Source: Pseudomonas frederiksbergensis (GTDB lineage Bacteria > Pseudomonadota > Gammaproteobacteria > Pseudomonadales > Pseudomonadaceae). Taken from it: a stretch of 64,000 nt of DNA. Within the stretch, counting starts at the first letter, position 1. Each line of letters begins with the position of its first letter. The stretch lies in NCBI RefSeq assembly GCF_035751725.1, contig NZ_CP142104.1, forward strand, positions 3,968,001 through 4,032,000, given 5' to 3'. Below, piece by piece: positions 18,876 through 25,962 of the stretch. Both the position numbers and the translations under genes were made by a program. Below the pieces are notes generated by a model, which made no database searches, was not told the origin of the DNA, and saw only the letters and a program-made list of their open reading frames with translations.

Positions 18876-18969
18876 GTTGACGTCGCAACGGCGTCAACAC
18901 CTTGGCTCGTCACGCCGGCAACGAGCCGCCAACGGCAGAATGATTCTGCCCCGACCTCGATTGAGGTCG
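18876..18969 (+). promoter_or_regulatory. Four tandem hairpins in the rmf upstream leader
   Basis: Four perfect inverted repeats follow one another within 94 bases. The arms are 18876-18882/18892-18898 (GTTGACG), 18904-18910/18921-18927 (GGCTCGT), 18934-18941/18943-18950 (GGCAGAAT) and 18952-18958/18963-18969 (CGACCTC). None is followed by a T run. If transcribed, they form a highly structured 5' leader ending 37 bases before the rmf ATG, with gagg at 18992 as ribosome binding site. This may affect rmf mRNA stability or translation in stationary phase. Confidence 0.6.
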
Positions 18970-19006
18970 ACGCTAAGCAACAGTCAACAAGTGAGGGCAA
19001 CACCCT

Positions 19007-19222
19007 ATGAGAAGACTTAAGCGTGATCCGTTGGAAAGAGCATTTTTACGCGGTTACCAATATGGCGTTGGTGGTAAATCCCGTGAGCTTTGCCCCTTTA
19101 CTCTACCGTCGGTACGCCAAGCCTGGATCAATGGCTGGCGGGAAGGACGCGGCGACAATTGGGACGGTATGACCGGCACTGCGGGTATCCATAGACTCAA
19201 CGAACTTCACGCCGTCGGCTGA
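19007..19222 (+). CDS. rmf: Ribosome modulation factor
   Basis: 71 residues. RMF binds 70S ribosomes in stationary phase and drives inactive 100S dimers. The sequence MRRLKRDPLERAFLRGYQYGV followed by SRELCPF and RQAWINGWREGRGD matches the family across its whole length. It is very basic in its N-terminal half. Single gene between rlmL (divergent) and pyrD (convergent), with its own terminator. Confidence 0.96.
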   Translation: MRRLKRDPLERAFLRGYQYGVGGKSRELCPFTLPSVRQAWINGWREGRGDNWDGMTGTAGIHRLNELHAVG

Positions 19223-19311
19223 CACAGGGCTTACTACTCGAGAACTCGACAATCTGACACTTGCATCGATTTAACCACGCACGTCCCATCCGGACGGCGG
19301 GCTACGGCCCA

Positions 19312-19336
19312 GGGGGCTCCTTCAGGAGCCCTTTTT
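19312..19336 (+). terminator. Intrinsic terminator of rmf
   Basis: GGGCTCC (19314-19320), TTCA loop, GGAGCCC (19325-19331), then five T. It lies 90 bases after the rmf stop; only the plus strand has the T run. Confidence 0.85.
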
Positions 19337-19400
19337 AATACCTGGGTTTCCTGGATTTGACCTGCAAATATCGTCGTGGCGACCCGCTAGTCTTCCGAGC

Positions 19401-20420
19401 TCAGCCCAACGCCGCAATCGCATCCACCGACTCACGAATCAGAGCCGGCCCCTTGTAGATGAAACCCGAGTAAACCTGCACCAGGCTCGCCCCGGCGGTA
19501 ATCTTCTCGGCGGCGTGCCGGCCTTCGGTAATCCCGCCCGCCGCAATGATCGGCAAGCGTCCCGCCAGTTCACCCGCCAGGACTTTCACGGTGTGGGTGC
19601 TCTTTTCACGCACCGGCGCGCCGGACAACCCGCCCGCCTCGTCACCATGCTCCAGCCCTTCGACACCTTGGCGACCCAGCGTGGTGTTGGTGGCGATCAC
19701 CGCGTCCATGCCGGTCTCGATCAGGGCCTGGGCCACCTGGACGGTCTCCTCATCGCTCATGTCCGGGGCGATCTTGATCGCCAGCGGCACATGCCTGCCA
19801 TGGATGACCGCCAGTTCCGCACGGCGCCGGGCCAGGTCGGCCAGCAATTGCTTGAGCGAGTCACCGAACTGCAGGCTTCGCAGTCCCGGGGTGTTGGGCG
19901 AGCTGACGTTGACGGTGACGTAGCTGGCGTGGGCATAGACCTTGTCCAGGCAGATCAGGTAATCGTCGACGGCGCGCTCCACAGGGGTGTCGAAATTCTT
20001 GCCGATGTTAATGCCCAGCACGCCCTTGTACTTGGCCGCCGCGACACGGGTCAGCAAGTGATCGACGCCCAGGTTGTTGAAGCCCATGCGATTGATGATC
20101 GCCTCGGCCTGGGGCAGGCGGAACAGTCGTGGCTTGGGGTTGCCCGGCTGCGGACGCGGTGTGACGGTGCCGATCTCCACGAAGCCGAAACCCAACTGCG
20201 CAAAGCCGTCGATGGCCGCGCCGTTCTTGTCCAGGCCCGCCGCCAGCCCGACCGGGTTGGGAAACTCCAGGCCCATGACCGTCACCGGCAGTTTCGCCGG
20301 AGCCTTGCACAGCAGACCGTTGAGGCCCAAGCGCCCGCCCGCGCCGATCAAGTCCAGTGACAGGTCGTGGGAGGTTTCCGGGGAGAGTTTGAACAGCAGT
20401 TCACGGGCCAGGGTGTACAT
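19401..20420 (-). CDS. pyrD: Dihydroorotate dehydrogenase (quinone), class 2
   Basis: 339 residues. It oxidises dihydroorotate to orotate in pyrimidine synthesis, passing electrons to ubiquinone at the membrane. The N-terminal amphipathic helix region ([20 protein letters not shown]) is the class 2 mark. The FMN barrel has [20 protein letters not shown]-like [22 protein letters not shown] with the catalytic Ser, and IAAGGI. The ATG at 20420 is preferred over the longer open frame because the class 2 N-terminus begins there. Confidence 0.96.
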   Translation of the reverse strand: MYTLARELLFKLSPETSHDLSLDLIGAGGRLGLNGLLCKAPAKLPVTVMGLEFPNPVGLAAGLDKNGAAIDGFAQLGFGFVEIGTVTPRPQPGNPKPRLFRLPQAEAIINRMGFNNLGVDHLLTRVAAAKYKGVLGINIGKNFDTPVERAVDDYLICLDKVYAHASYVTVNVSSPNTPGLRSLQFGDSLKQLLADLARRRAELAVIHGRHVPLAIKIAPDMSDEETVQVAQALIETGMDAVIATNTTLGRQGVEGLEHGDEAGGLSGAPVREKSTHTVKVLAGELAGRLPIIAAGGITEGRHAAEKITAGASLVQVYSGFIYKGPALIRESVDAIAALG

Positions 20421-20510
20421 GGGCGGCTTTGACTCGGGCGAGGAAATGAGGCGGCGATTATAGCCGCGCAACGGCGTCGCAAGCGAGGCGCTCGCACAAA
20501 AGCGCAGCGC

Positions 20511-20526
20511 TGGCATATGCCTTGCA
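20511..20526 (+). promoter_or_regulatory. Sigma-54 promoter of nasST
   Basis: TGGCATATGCCTTGCA fits the -24/-12 pattern, with GG and GC ten bases apart and a perfect TTGCA -12 element. Initiation would fall near 20537, just ahead of the leader hairpins. TGCACC-N5-GGT overlaps its downstream edge and looks like part of an NtrC site. Confidence 0.7.
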
Positions 20527-20547
20527 CCTTTTTGGTCATCAGCGCCC

Positions 20548-20634
20548 CATGCCAACGACGGAATGTGTGGCGCACTGTTTCAAAGGACAACGGCGTCGGC
20601 GTCCGGCCTCCCTGGCCAGGACACGGCGCTTTTT
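20548..20634 (+). promoter_or_regulatory. ANTAR-type antitermination leader before nasS
   Basis: Hairpin P1 at 20548-20565 is CATGCC, loop AACGAC, GGAATG, with one internal G-A mismatch. P2 at 20586-20597 is GAC, loop AACGGC, GTC. Both loops have six bases with A at 1 and G at 4, the hallmark of ANTAR RNA targets. P2 overlaps the 5' arm of the terminator starting at 20593, so P1/P2 and terminator compete. The P2 stem is only 3 bp, the weakest of the three leaders in this locus. NasT, encoded two genes on, would be autoregulatory. Confidence 0.6.
20593..20634 (+). terminator. Leader terminator before nasS
   Basis: GTCC-GGCC (20601-20608) pairs with GGCC-A-GGAC (20614-20622, one bulge), and outer GCGTC pairs with GGCGC (20625-20629). 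Five T follow. It ends 19 bases before the nasS ATG, so it would attenuate the gene unless disrupted. Confidence 0.65.
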
Positions 20635-20653
20635 CATGTGGAAGGTGATAGCG

Positions 20654-21865
20654 ATGAATGAAATTCCAGCCACGCCCCTGGCCTGGGTCAATGGCAGCGA
20701 TGCCCCGGAAAAAAGCGCGATCAACCTTGGCTTCATGGCCTTGAGCGACTGCGCCCCGGTGGTGGTGGCCGCCACCCAGGGCTTCGCGCAACCTTACGGC
20801 CTGACGTTGAACCTCAAGCGCCAGGCGTCCTGGGCCAACCTGCGGGACAAGCTGGTCAGCGGCGAAATCGACGCAGCCCACAGCCTGTACGGCCTGGTCT
20901 ATGCCGTGCACCTGGGCATCGGTGGCGTTGCAGCCACCGACATGGCAGTGCTGATGGGGCTGAATCAGAACGGCCAGAGCATCAACCTTTCCCACGGCCT
21001 CCAGGCCCAAGGCGTGACCAGTCCTGAGGCACTGGAACGGCACGTGCACCAAACTCGCCCGAAACTGACCTTTGCCCAGACTTTTCCCACCGGCACCCAT
21101 GCCATGTGGCTCTATTACTGGCTCGCCGCCCAGGGCATCCATCCTCTCTCGGATGTCGACAGCGTCGTGGTGCCGCCGCCGCAAATGGTCGCGCACCTGC
21201 AAGCCGGGCGCATCGACGGCTTCTGCGTGGGCGAGCCGTGGTGCGCCAGCGCGGTGAAACAGAACCTCGGCTTTACCCTGGCGACCACCCAGACCATCTG
21301 GCCCGATCATCCGGAAAAAGTCCTCGGGTGTACCCGGGCGTTCGTCGAGCAATACCCCAACACCGCCCGGGCCCTGGTGATGGCGATCCTCGAAGCCAGC
21401 CGCTTCATCGAACAAAGCGAGGAGAACCGTCGCAGCACCGCACAACTGCTGAGTGCGCCCGAATACCTCGACGCCCCGCTGGACTGCATCGAGCCGCGCC
21501 TGCTGGGCATCTATGCCGACGGCTTGGGCAACAGTTGGCAGGATCCCCATGCCATGCGTTTCCACGGGGGCGGCGAGGTGAACCTGCCATACTTGTCCGA
21601 CGGCATGTGGTTCATGACGCAGTTCCGCCGCTGGGGCCTGTTGCGCGAAGACCCGGACTACCCGGCCGTCGCCCGCCAGGTCCAGCAGCTCGACCTGTAC
21701 CGGGAAGCCGCCACGGCGCTGGGCATAGCATCCCCAAGCCAGGACATGCGCAGCAGCCAGCTGATCGACGGCACCATTTGGGACGGCTCGGATCCGGCCG
21801 GGTACGCCCGCAGCTTCAAACTGCACGCCTTGAGCGATGCGGCTCCCCTTCTCGCCAGCCGCTGA
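20654..21865 (+). CDS. nasS: Nitrate-sensing protein NasS (NrtA-like, cytoplasmic)
   Basis: 403 residues. A periplasmic-binding-protein fold of the NrtA/CmpA nitrate/bicarbonate family (INLGFMALSDCAPVVVAATQGFAQ; SWANLRDKLVSGEIDAAH; FPTGTHAMWLYYWLAAQGI), but no signal peptide or lipobox is seen. A soluble binding protein next to an ANTAR gene is the known NasS arrangement, in which NasS binds NasT without nitrate and releases it with nitrate. The ATG at 20654 follows aaggtga; a Met six codons upstream is also possible. nasT begins 14 bases after the stop. Confidence 0.92.
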   Translation: MNEIPATPLAWVNGSDAPEKSAINLGFMALSDCAPVVVAATQGFAQPYGLTLNLKRQASWANLRDKLVSGEIDAAHSLYGLVYAVHLGIGGVAATDMAVLMGLNQNGQSINLSHGLQAQGVTSPEALERHVHQTRPKLTFAQTFPTGTHAMWLYYWLAAQGIHPLSDVDSVVVPPPQMVAHLQAGRIDGFCVGEPWCASAVKQNLGFTLATTQTIWPDHPEKVLGCTRAFVEQYPNTARALVMAILEASRFIEQSEENRRSTAQLLSAPEYLDAPLDCIEPRLLGIYADGLGNSWQDPHAMRFHGGGEVNLPYLSDGMWFMTQFRRWGLLREDPDYPAVARQVQQLDLYREAATALGIASPSQDMRSSQLIDGTIWDGSDPAGYARSFKLHALSDAAPLLASR

Positions 21866-21879
21866 CAGGAGCCACGACC

Positions 21880-22455
21880 ATGCTGCGTATCCTGCTGATC
21901 AACGACACCGCGAAAAAAGTCGGCCGCCTGAAGGCCGCCCTGATTGAAGCCGGCTTCGAAGTAATCGACGAATCCGGCCTGACCATCGACCTGCCGGCGC
22001 GCGTCGAAACAGTGCGTCCGGACGTGATCCTGATCGATACCGAGTCACCCGGACGCGATGTGATGGAGCAAGTAGTGCTGGTCAGTCGCGACCAGCCACG
22101 ACCGATCGTCATGTTTACCGACGAGCACGACCCGGATGTGATGCGCCAGGCCATCAAGTCGGGGGTCAGCGCCTATATCGTCGAAGGCATCCACGCCGCG
22201 CGCCTGCAGCCGATCCTCGACGTGGCCATGGCCCGTTTCGAGAGCGACCAGGCGTTGCGTGCCCAGCTCCTGGCCCGGGACCAGCAACTGGCCGAACGCA
22301 AGCGCATCGAACTGGCCAAGGGCATGCTGATGAAGATGAAGGAATGCAACGAGGAACAGGCCTACACCCTGATGCGCCGCCAGGCGATGAGCCGCCAGCA
22401 GAAGCTGATCCAGGTGGCGGAGCAGATCATCGCGATGAATGAGCTGCTCGGCTGA
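21880..22455 (+). CDS. nasT: ANTAR-domain antiterminator NasT
   Basis: 191 residues. The receiver-like N-terminal domain (about 1-120) keeps an Asp at position 53 (LIDTES). The usual receiver lysine is not evident (SAYIVEG), so it is probably a pseudo-receiver controlled by NasS binding rather than phosphorylation. The C-terminal ANTAR domain (about 138-190; ERKRIELAKGMLMKM, EEQAYTLMRRQAM) binds RNA and prevents termination. Known NasT proteins activate nitrite/nitrate reductase operons this way. Targets are probably the three hexaloop leaders in this window. Confidence 0.94.
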   Translation: MLRILLINDTAKKVGRLKAALIEAGFEVIDESGLTIDLPARVETVRPDVILIDTESPGRDVMEQVVLVSRDQPRPIVMFTDEHDPDVMRQAIKSGVSAYIVEGIHAARLQPILDVAMARFESDQALRAQLLARDQQLAERKRIELAKGMLMKMKECNEEQAYTLMRRQAMSRQQKLIQVAEQIIAMNELLG

Positions 22456-22507
22456 AAGCTTGTAGCACCGGGCCTGCTTGCGAATGGCCTCCCCCGATCT
22501 CGCAGGT

Positions 22508-22523
22508 TGGCACAGATCTCGCT
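22508..22523 (+). promoter_or_regulatory. Sigma-54 promoter of nasA
   Basis: TGGCACAGATCTCGCT has a perfect -24 hexamer and the GC of the -12 element at correct spacing (TCGC in place of TTGC). Initiation would be near 22534, about 4 bases before the P1 hairpin of the leader, so position supports function. Confidence 0.65.
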
Positions 22524-22537
22524 TAAGCAATCCCACA

Positions 22538-22624
22538 GGTAACCAACGGCGGTTGCCCCACCTACGACAAAGACGTCGCACACCCTCCTCGCCTCTCTGG
22601 CGATCCGGGTTGCGGCGTTTTTTT
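22538..22624 (+). promoter_or_regulatory. ANTAR-type antitermination leader before nasA
   Basis: P1 is GGTAACC-AACGGC-GGTTGCC at 22538-22557, a complete 7-bp stem with one G-T pair. After a 7-base linker, P2 is CGAC-AAAGAC-GTCG at 22565-22578. Both hexaloops have A1 and G4. The 3' side of P2 (22573-22578) is also the start of the terminator stem, so stabilising P2 prevents termination. This is the cleanest of the three leaders. Confidence 0.75.
22573..22624 (+). terminator. Leader terminator before nasA
   Basis: ACGTCGCA (22573-22580) pairs with TGCGGCGT (22611-22618), continuing as ACCC/GGGT and TCGCC/GGCGA around loop TCTCT, followed by seven T. It sits 94 bases before the nasA ATG and well after the nasT stop, so it is inside the leader. 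Confidence 0.8.
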
Positions 22625-22718
22625 GTTTTGGTCCTGCGGGACCGGTGGTGCGACCACAGGCGGCGCACTGCTCAAAGCACTGACTCATTTCTCGAGACTT
22701 TTACAGCTGAGGTGCGCG

Positions 22719-23930
22719 ATGAATTCAAGCTTCTGGAAATCCGGCCACACCCCGACACTGTTCGCGGCCTTCCTCTACTTCGACCTGAGTTTCATGGTCT
22801 GGTACCTGCTCGGCCCCCTGGCGGTGCAGATCTCCGCCGACCTGCACCTGACCACCCAGCAACGCGGCCTGATGGTGGCGACGCCGATCCTGGCCGGCGC
22901 CGTGCTGCGTTTGTTCATGGGCCTGCTGGCCGACCGGATCTCGCCAAAGACCGCCGGCATGGTGGGCCAGGTGATCGTCATCGGTGCGCTGTTCTGCGCC
23001 TGGAAACTGGGCATCCACAGCTATGAACAAGCGCTGCTGCTGGGCCTGTTCCTCGGCGTAGCCGGCGCTTCATTCGCCGTGGCCCTGCCGCTGGCCTCCC
23101 AGTGGTATCCGCCGCAACACCAGGGCAAGGCCATGGGCATCGCTGGCGCCGGCAACTCGGGCACCGTGCTCGCGGCGTTGATCGCCCCGGTGATGGCCGT
23201 GGCCTTCGGCTGGAGCAACGTGTTCGGCTTCGCGCTGATCCCGCTGGTGCTGACCCTGGTGCTCTTCGCCTGGTTGGCCAAGAACGCCCCCGAGCGCCCC
23301 AAGGCCAAATCCATGGCCGACTACCTCAAGGCCCTGGGCGACCGTGACAGCTGGTGGTTCATGTTCTTCTACAGCGTGACCTTCGGCGGTTTCATTGGCC
23401 TGGCCAGTGCCCTGCCCGGCTACTTCAACGACCAATATGGCCTGAGCCCGGTCACCGCCGGCTACTACACCGCCGCCTGCGTCTTCGGTGGCAGCCTGAT
23501 GCGCCCACTGGGCGGCGCCCTGGCGGACCGTTTCGGCGGTATCCGCACCTTGCTCGGCATGTACACCGTGGCGGCCGTCTGCATCGCCGCAGTGGGCTTC
23601 AACCTGCCGAGCTCCTACGCGGCACTGGCATTGTTTGTCTGCACCATGCTCGGTTTGGGGGCGGGCAACGGCGCGGTGTTCCAACTGGTGCCACAACGCT
23701 TCCGTCGCGAAATCGGTGTGATGACCGGGCTGATCGGCATGGCCGGCGGCATTGGCGGTTTCGCCCTTGCGGCGGGCATGGGCGCGATCAAGCAGAGCAC
23801 CGGCAGCTATCAACTGGCGCTGTGGTTGTTCGCCAGCCTCGGTGTGCTGGCCTGGTTCGGCCTGCACGGCGTCAAGCGTCGCTGGAGGACCACTTGGGGT
23901 TCGGCCGCTGTCACCGCCGCCCGGGTATAA
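22719..23930 (+). CDS. nasA: Nitrate/nitrite transporter, major facilitator superfamily
   Basis: 403 residues with 12 predicted hydrophobic segments. It resembles NarK/NasA nitrate importers: FDLSFMVWYLLGPLAVQI at the first helix, GLLADRISPKT between helices 2 and 3, and the glycine-rich nitrate signature segments GAGNSGTVLAALIAP and GMAGGIGGFALAAGMG. It should bring nitrate into the cytoplasm for NasC. Start ATG with ctgaggtg upstream. Eight bases separate its stop from the kinase gene. Confidence 0.93.
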   Translation: MNSSFWKSGHTPTLFAAFLYFDLSFMVWYLLGPLAVQISADLHLTTQQRGLMVATPILAGAVLRLFMGLLADRISPKTAGMVGQVIVIGALFCAWKLGIHSYEQALLLGLFLGVAGASFAVALPLASQWYPPQHQGKAMGIAGAGNSGTVLAALIAPVMAVAFGWSNVFGFALIPLVLTLVLFAWLAKNAPERPKAKSMADYLKALGDRDSWWFMFFYSVTFGGFIGLASALPGYFNDQYGLSPVTAGYYTAACVFGGSLMRPLGGALADRFGGIRTLLGMYTVAAVCIAAVGFNLPSSYAALALFVCTMLGLGAGNGAVFQLVPQRFRREIGVMTGLIGMAGGIGGFALAAGMGAIKQSTGSYQLALWLFASLGVLAWFGLHGVKRRWRTTWGSAAVTAARV

Positions 23931-23938
23931 CAGCAACC

Positions 23939-25609
23939 ATGAGCCTGCAATTGAGTTTCGCCGAAGCCAGCGCCATCGGCCCACGGGAGGAAAACCAGGA
24001 CGCCCTGCGCCTGGTCACCCCCGCCCCGGCCCTGGCCGCCAGCAAGGGTTACCTGTTCGCCATCGCCGACGGCGTGAGCCAATGCGCCGATGGCGGGCTG
24101 GCCGCCCGTTCGACTTTGCAGGCATTGGCGCTGGACTACTACGCCACGCCGCAAACCTGGGGCGTGGCCCAGGCGCTCGACCGACTATTGTCCGCGCAGA
24201 ACCGCTGGCTGCAAGCCAACGGTGGCGGGCAACCGCTGCTTACCACCGTCAGCGCCCTTGTACTGCGGGGCCGGCGTTTTACGCTGGCCCACGTCGGCGA
24301 TTGCCGGGTCTACCGCTGGCACGCCGATCACCTGCAACGCGTCAGTGAGGATCACGTCTGGGAGCAGCAAGGCATGCAACATGTGCTCAAGCGCGCCCTG
24401 GGGCTGGATCAGCATCTGGTGCTCGACTTCCTCGACGGCGAACTGCGCGAAGACGAAACCTTCGTGTTGCTCAGTGACGGTGTCTGGGCGGTCCTGGGGG
24501 ACACAGCCATCGCCGGCATCCTTCGCGACCAACCGGACCTGGACCTCGCCGCGCAGACGCTGGTCAACGCCGCGCACCTGGCCGGTAGCCAGGACAACGC
24601 CAGCGCGCTGCTGGTGCGGGTCGATGCGGTGGGCGAAGCCAGCATCGGCGACGCACTGATCCAATTGCAGCAGTGGCCTTTGCCCCCTGCGCTGAAGGCG
24701 GGCCAGACGTTCGAAGGCTGGCAGATCGAAGGTCCACTGGGCCAAAGCCAGCAATCGTTGCTCTATCGAGTACGTGACGGCCAAGGCCAACCCTGGCTAC
24801 TGAAAACCCTGCCCGTGCAGCTACGGGACGACACCCGCGCCGGGCAAGCGCTACTCTCGGAGGAATGGTTTCTCAAGCGGGTCGCGGGCAGGCAATTTCC
24901 CGAAGTGCATGGTGTTCCCCAGCGCCAGCATTTGTACTACGTGATGCGCGAATACCCGGGGGCGACCCTGGCCGAGCTGTTCAACCAGGGCGGGCCGCTG
25001 CCCCTGGCCCAATGGCAGGACCTGGCCCAACGCCTGGTGCGAGCGGTGGGCCTGCTGCATCGACGGCAGATCTACCACCGCGACATCAAGCCGGAAAACC
25101 TGCACCTGGGCGACGATGGCGAATTGCGCTTGCTGGATTTCGGCCTGGCGTATTGCCCGGGCTTGTCCGAGGACCAGGCCAACGTGTTGCCCGGCACGCC
25201 CAGCTACATTGCCCCGGAAGCCTTCGGCGGCACCGCCCCCACGGCACAACAGGATTTGTATGCCGTCGGCGTAACCTTGTATTTCTTGCTGACCGGACAT
25301 TATCCCTACGGCGAGATCGAAGCCTTCCAACGACCGCGCTTCGGCGTGCCGGTCAATGCCAGCCGCTATCGACCGGACCTGGCCGAATGGCTCGGGCAAA
25401 GCCTGGAACGCGCGATCGCGGCGGATCCGGACCAGCGTTTTGAAACCGCCGAGGAATGGCTGTTGCTGCTGGAACAAGGCGAGCGCCGTAGCCTGAGCGT
25501 AAGGCCCCGGCCGTTGCTGGAACGCGAGCCGCTGAAGGTCTGGCGGACATTGGCATTGGTGTCGTTGGTGATAAATCTGGTGATGCTGTTTCTAGTCTTT
25601 CATAGCTAG
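23939..25609 (+). CDS. PP2C phosphatase fused to Ser/Thr protein kinase, membrane anchored
   Basis: 556 residues. The N-terminal PP2C-type phosphatase domain (about 1-235) has metal-binding aspartates in ENQDALRL, FAIADGVS (Asp44), LLSDGVW and GSQDNAS. The eukaryotic-type kinase domain (about 260-515) has YHRDIKPEN (catalytic Asp382), LLDFGLA in place of DFG, and GTPSYIAPEA. The glycine loop is weak (GPLGQSQQSLLYRV), but WLLKTL provides the ATP lysine. A single C-terminal membrane helix (about 532-553) anchors it. It is co-transcribed with nasA, and this gene order is conserved in other pseudomonads. Its substrate is unknown; control of nitrate uptake is a guess from context. Confidence 0.9.
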   Translation: MSLQLSFAEASAIGPREENQDALRLVTPAPALAASKGYLFAIADGVSQCADGGLAARSTLQALALDYYATPQTWGVAQALDRLLSAQNRWLQANGGGQPLLTTVSALVLRGRRFTLAHVGDCRVYRWHADHLQRVSEDHVWEQQGMQHVLKRALGLDQHLVLDFLDGELREDETFVLLSDGVWAVLGDTAIAGILRDQPDLDLAAQTLVNAAHLAGSQDNASALLVRVDAVGEASIGDALIQLQQWPLPPALKAGQTFEGWQIEGPLGQSQQSLLYRVRDGQGQPWLLKTLPVQLRDDTRAGQALLSEEWFLKRVAGRQFPEVHGVPQRQHLYYVMREYPGATLAELFNQGGPLPLAQWQDLAQRLVRAVGLLHRRQIYHRDIKPENLHLGDDGELRLLDFGLAYCPGLSEDQANVLPGTPSYIAPEAFGGTAPTAQQDLYAVGVTLYFLLTGHYPYGEIEAFQRPRFGVPVNASRYRPDLAEWLGQSLERAIAADPDQRFETAEEWLLLLEQGERRSLSVRPRPLLEREPLKVWRTLALVSLVINLVMLFLVFHS

Positions 25610-25762
25610 ACCCAGTTGCTCGCGAAGACGGCGTGCCTGCCTATACCTATCCCCAGCCTGACGCTCCATTACCGGGCAACACGCTTTCATTCGGTGCAAT
25701 AAATCCCCCTTCAACGCCTCCAACCTGCAGCTCAGCCAATAAATCCGCGCCCCAAGAGCACT
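25610..25762. other. Upstream part of the kinase-nirB intergenic region
   Basis: About 150 bases without a credible gene or hairpin. A half-site GGTGCA near 25693 could belong to an NtrC enhancer site, but its partner half is poor. The regulatory elements of nirB follow downstream. Confidence 0.3.
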
Positions 25763-25778
25763 TGGCACAACCACTGCA
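25763..25778 (+). promoter_or_regulatory. Sigma-54 promoter of nirBD-nasC-cobA
   Basis: TGGCACAACCACTGCA has a perfect -24 hexamer and CTGCA for the -12 element, with GG and GC ten bases apart. Initiation would be near 25789, ahead of the leader hairpins that begin at 25806. Confidence 0.7.
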
Positions 25779-25805
25779 TAACCTCTCTCACCATACATAT
25801 AGCAA

Positions 25806-25897
25806 CGCCTCCAACGATGAAGGCGGTGCTTCCCGAGAGAACGGGACCAGGACAAAGGCGTCCTCGCTAGCTTGCTAGCGGGACGCCTTTTTTGTTT
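25806..25897 (+). promoter_or_regulatory. ANTAR-type antitermination leader before nirB, with three hexaloops
   Basis: Hairpin 1 (25806-25825) is CGCCTCC-AACGAT-GAAGGCG with one C-A mismatch. Hairpin 2 (25831-25846) is TCCCG-AGAGAA-CGGGA. Hairpin 3 (25849-25864) is AGGAC-AAAGGC-GTCCT. All three loops have six bases with A1 and G4. Hairpin 3 overlaps the 5' arm of the terminator at 25856, as P2 does in the nasS and nasA leaders. Two hairpins are the known minimum for ANTAR binding, so one is extra. Confidence 0.7.
25856..25897 (+). terminator. Leader terminator before nirB
   Basis: AGGCGTCC (25856-25863) pairs perfectly with GGACGCCT (25881-25888), and inner CGCTAG (25865-25870) pairs with CTAGCG (25875-25880) around CTTG. 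Six T, one G and four more T follow. It is very strong and 66 bases before the nirB ATG. Confidence 0.88.
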
Positions 25898-25962
25898 TCG
25901 AAAAAATTGCCGAGCCAGCCTGACCGCCGTGATGAACAGGCCTGAGCTTGCGGAGAACCCTG

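Noticed and set aside
20526..20541. NtrC site TGCACC-N5-GGTCAT at the nasS promoter
   Set aside because: Left half is perfect but the right half is poor, and it overlaps the -12 element, an unlikely position for an activator.
20522..20653. Upstream extension of nasS from an earlier ATG at 20522
   Set aside because: It would start inside the sigma-54 -12 element and translate the leader hairpins; the NasS fold begins after 20654.
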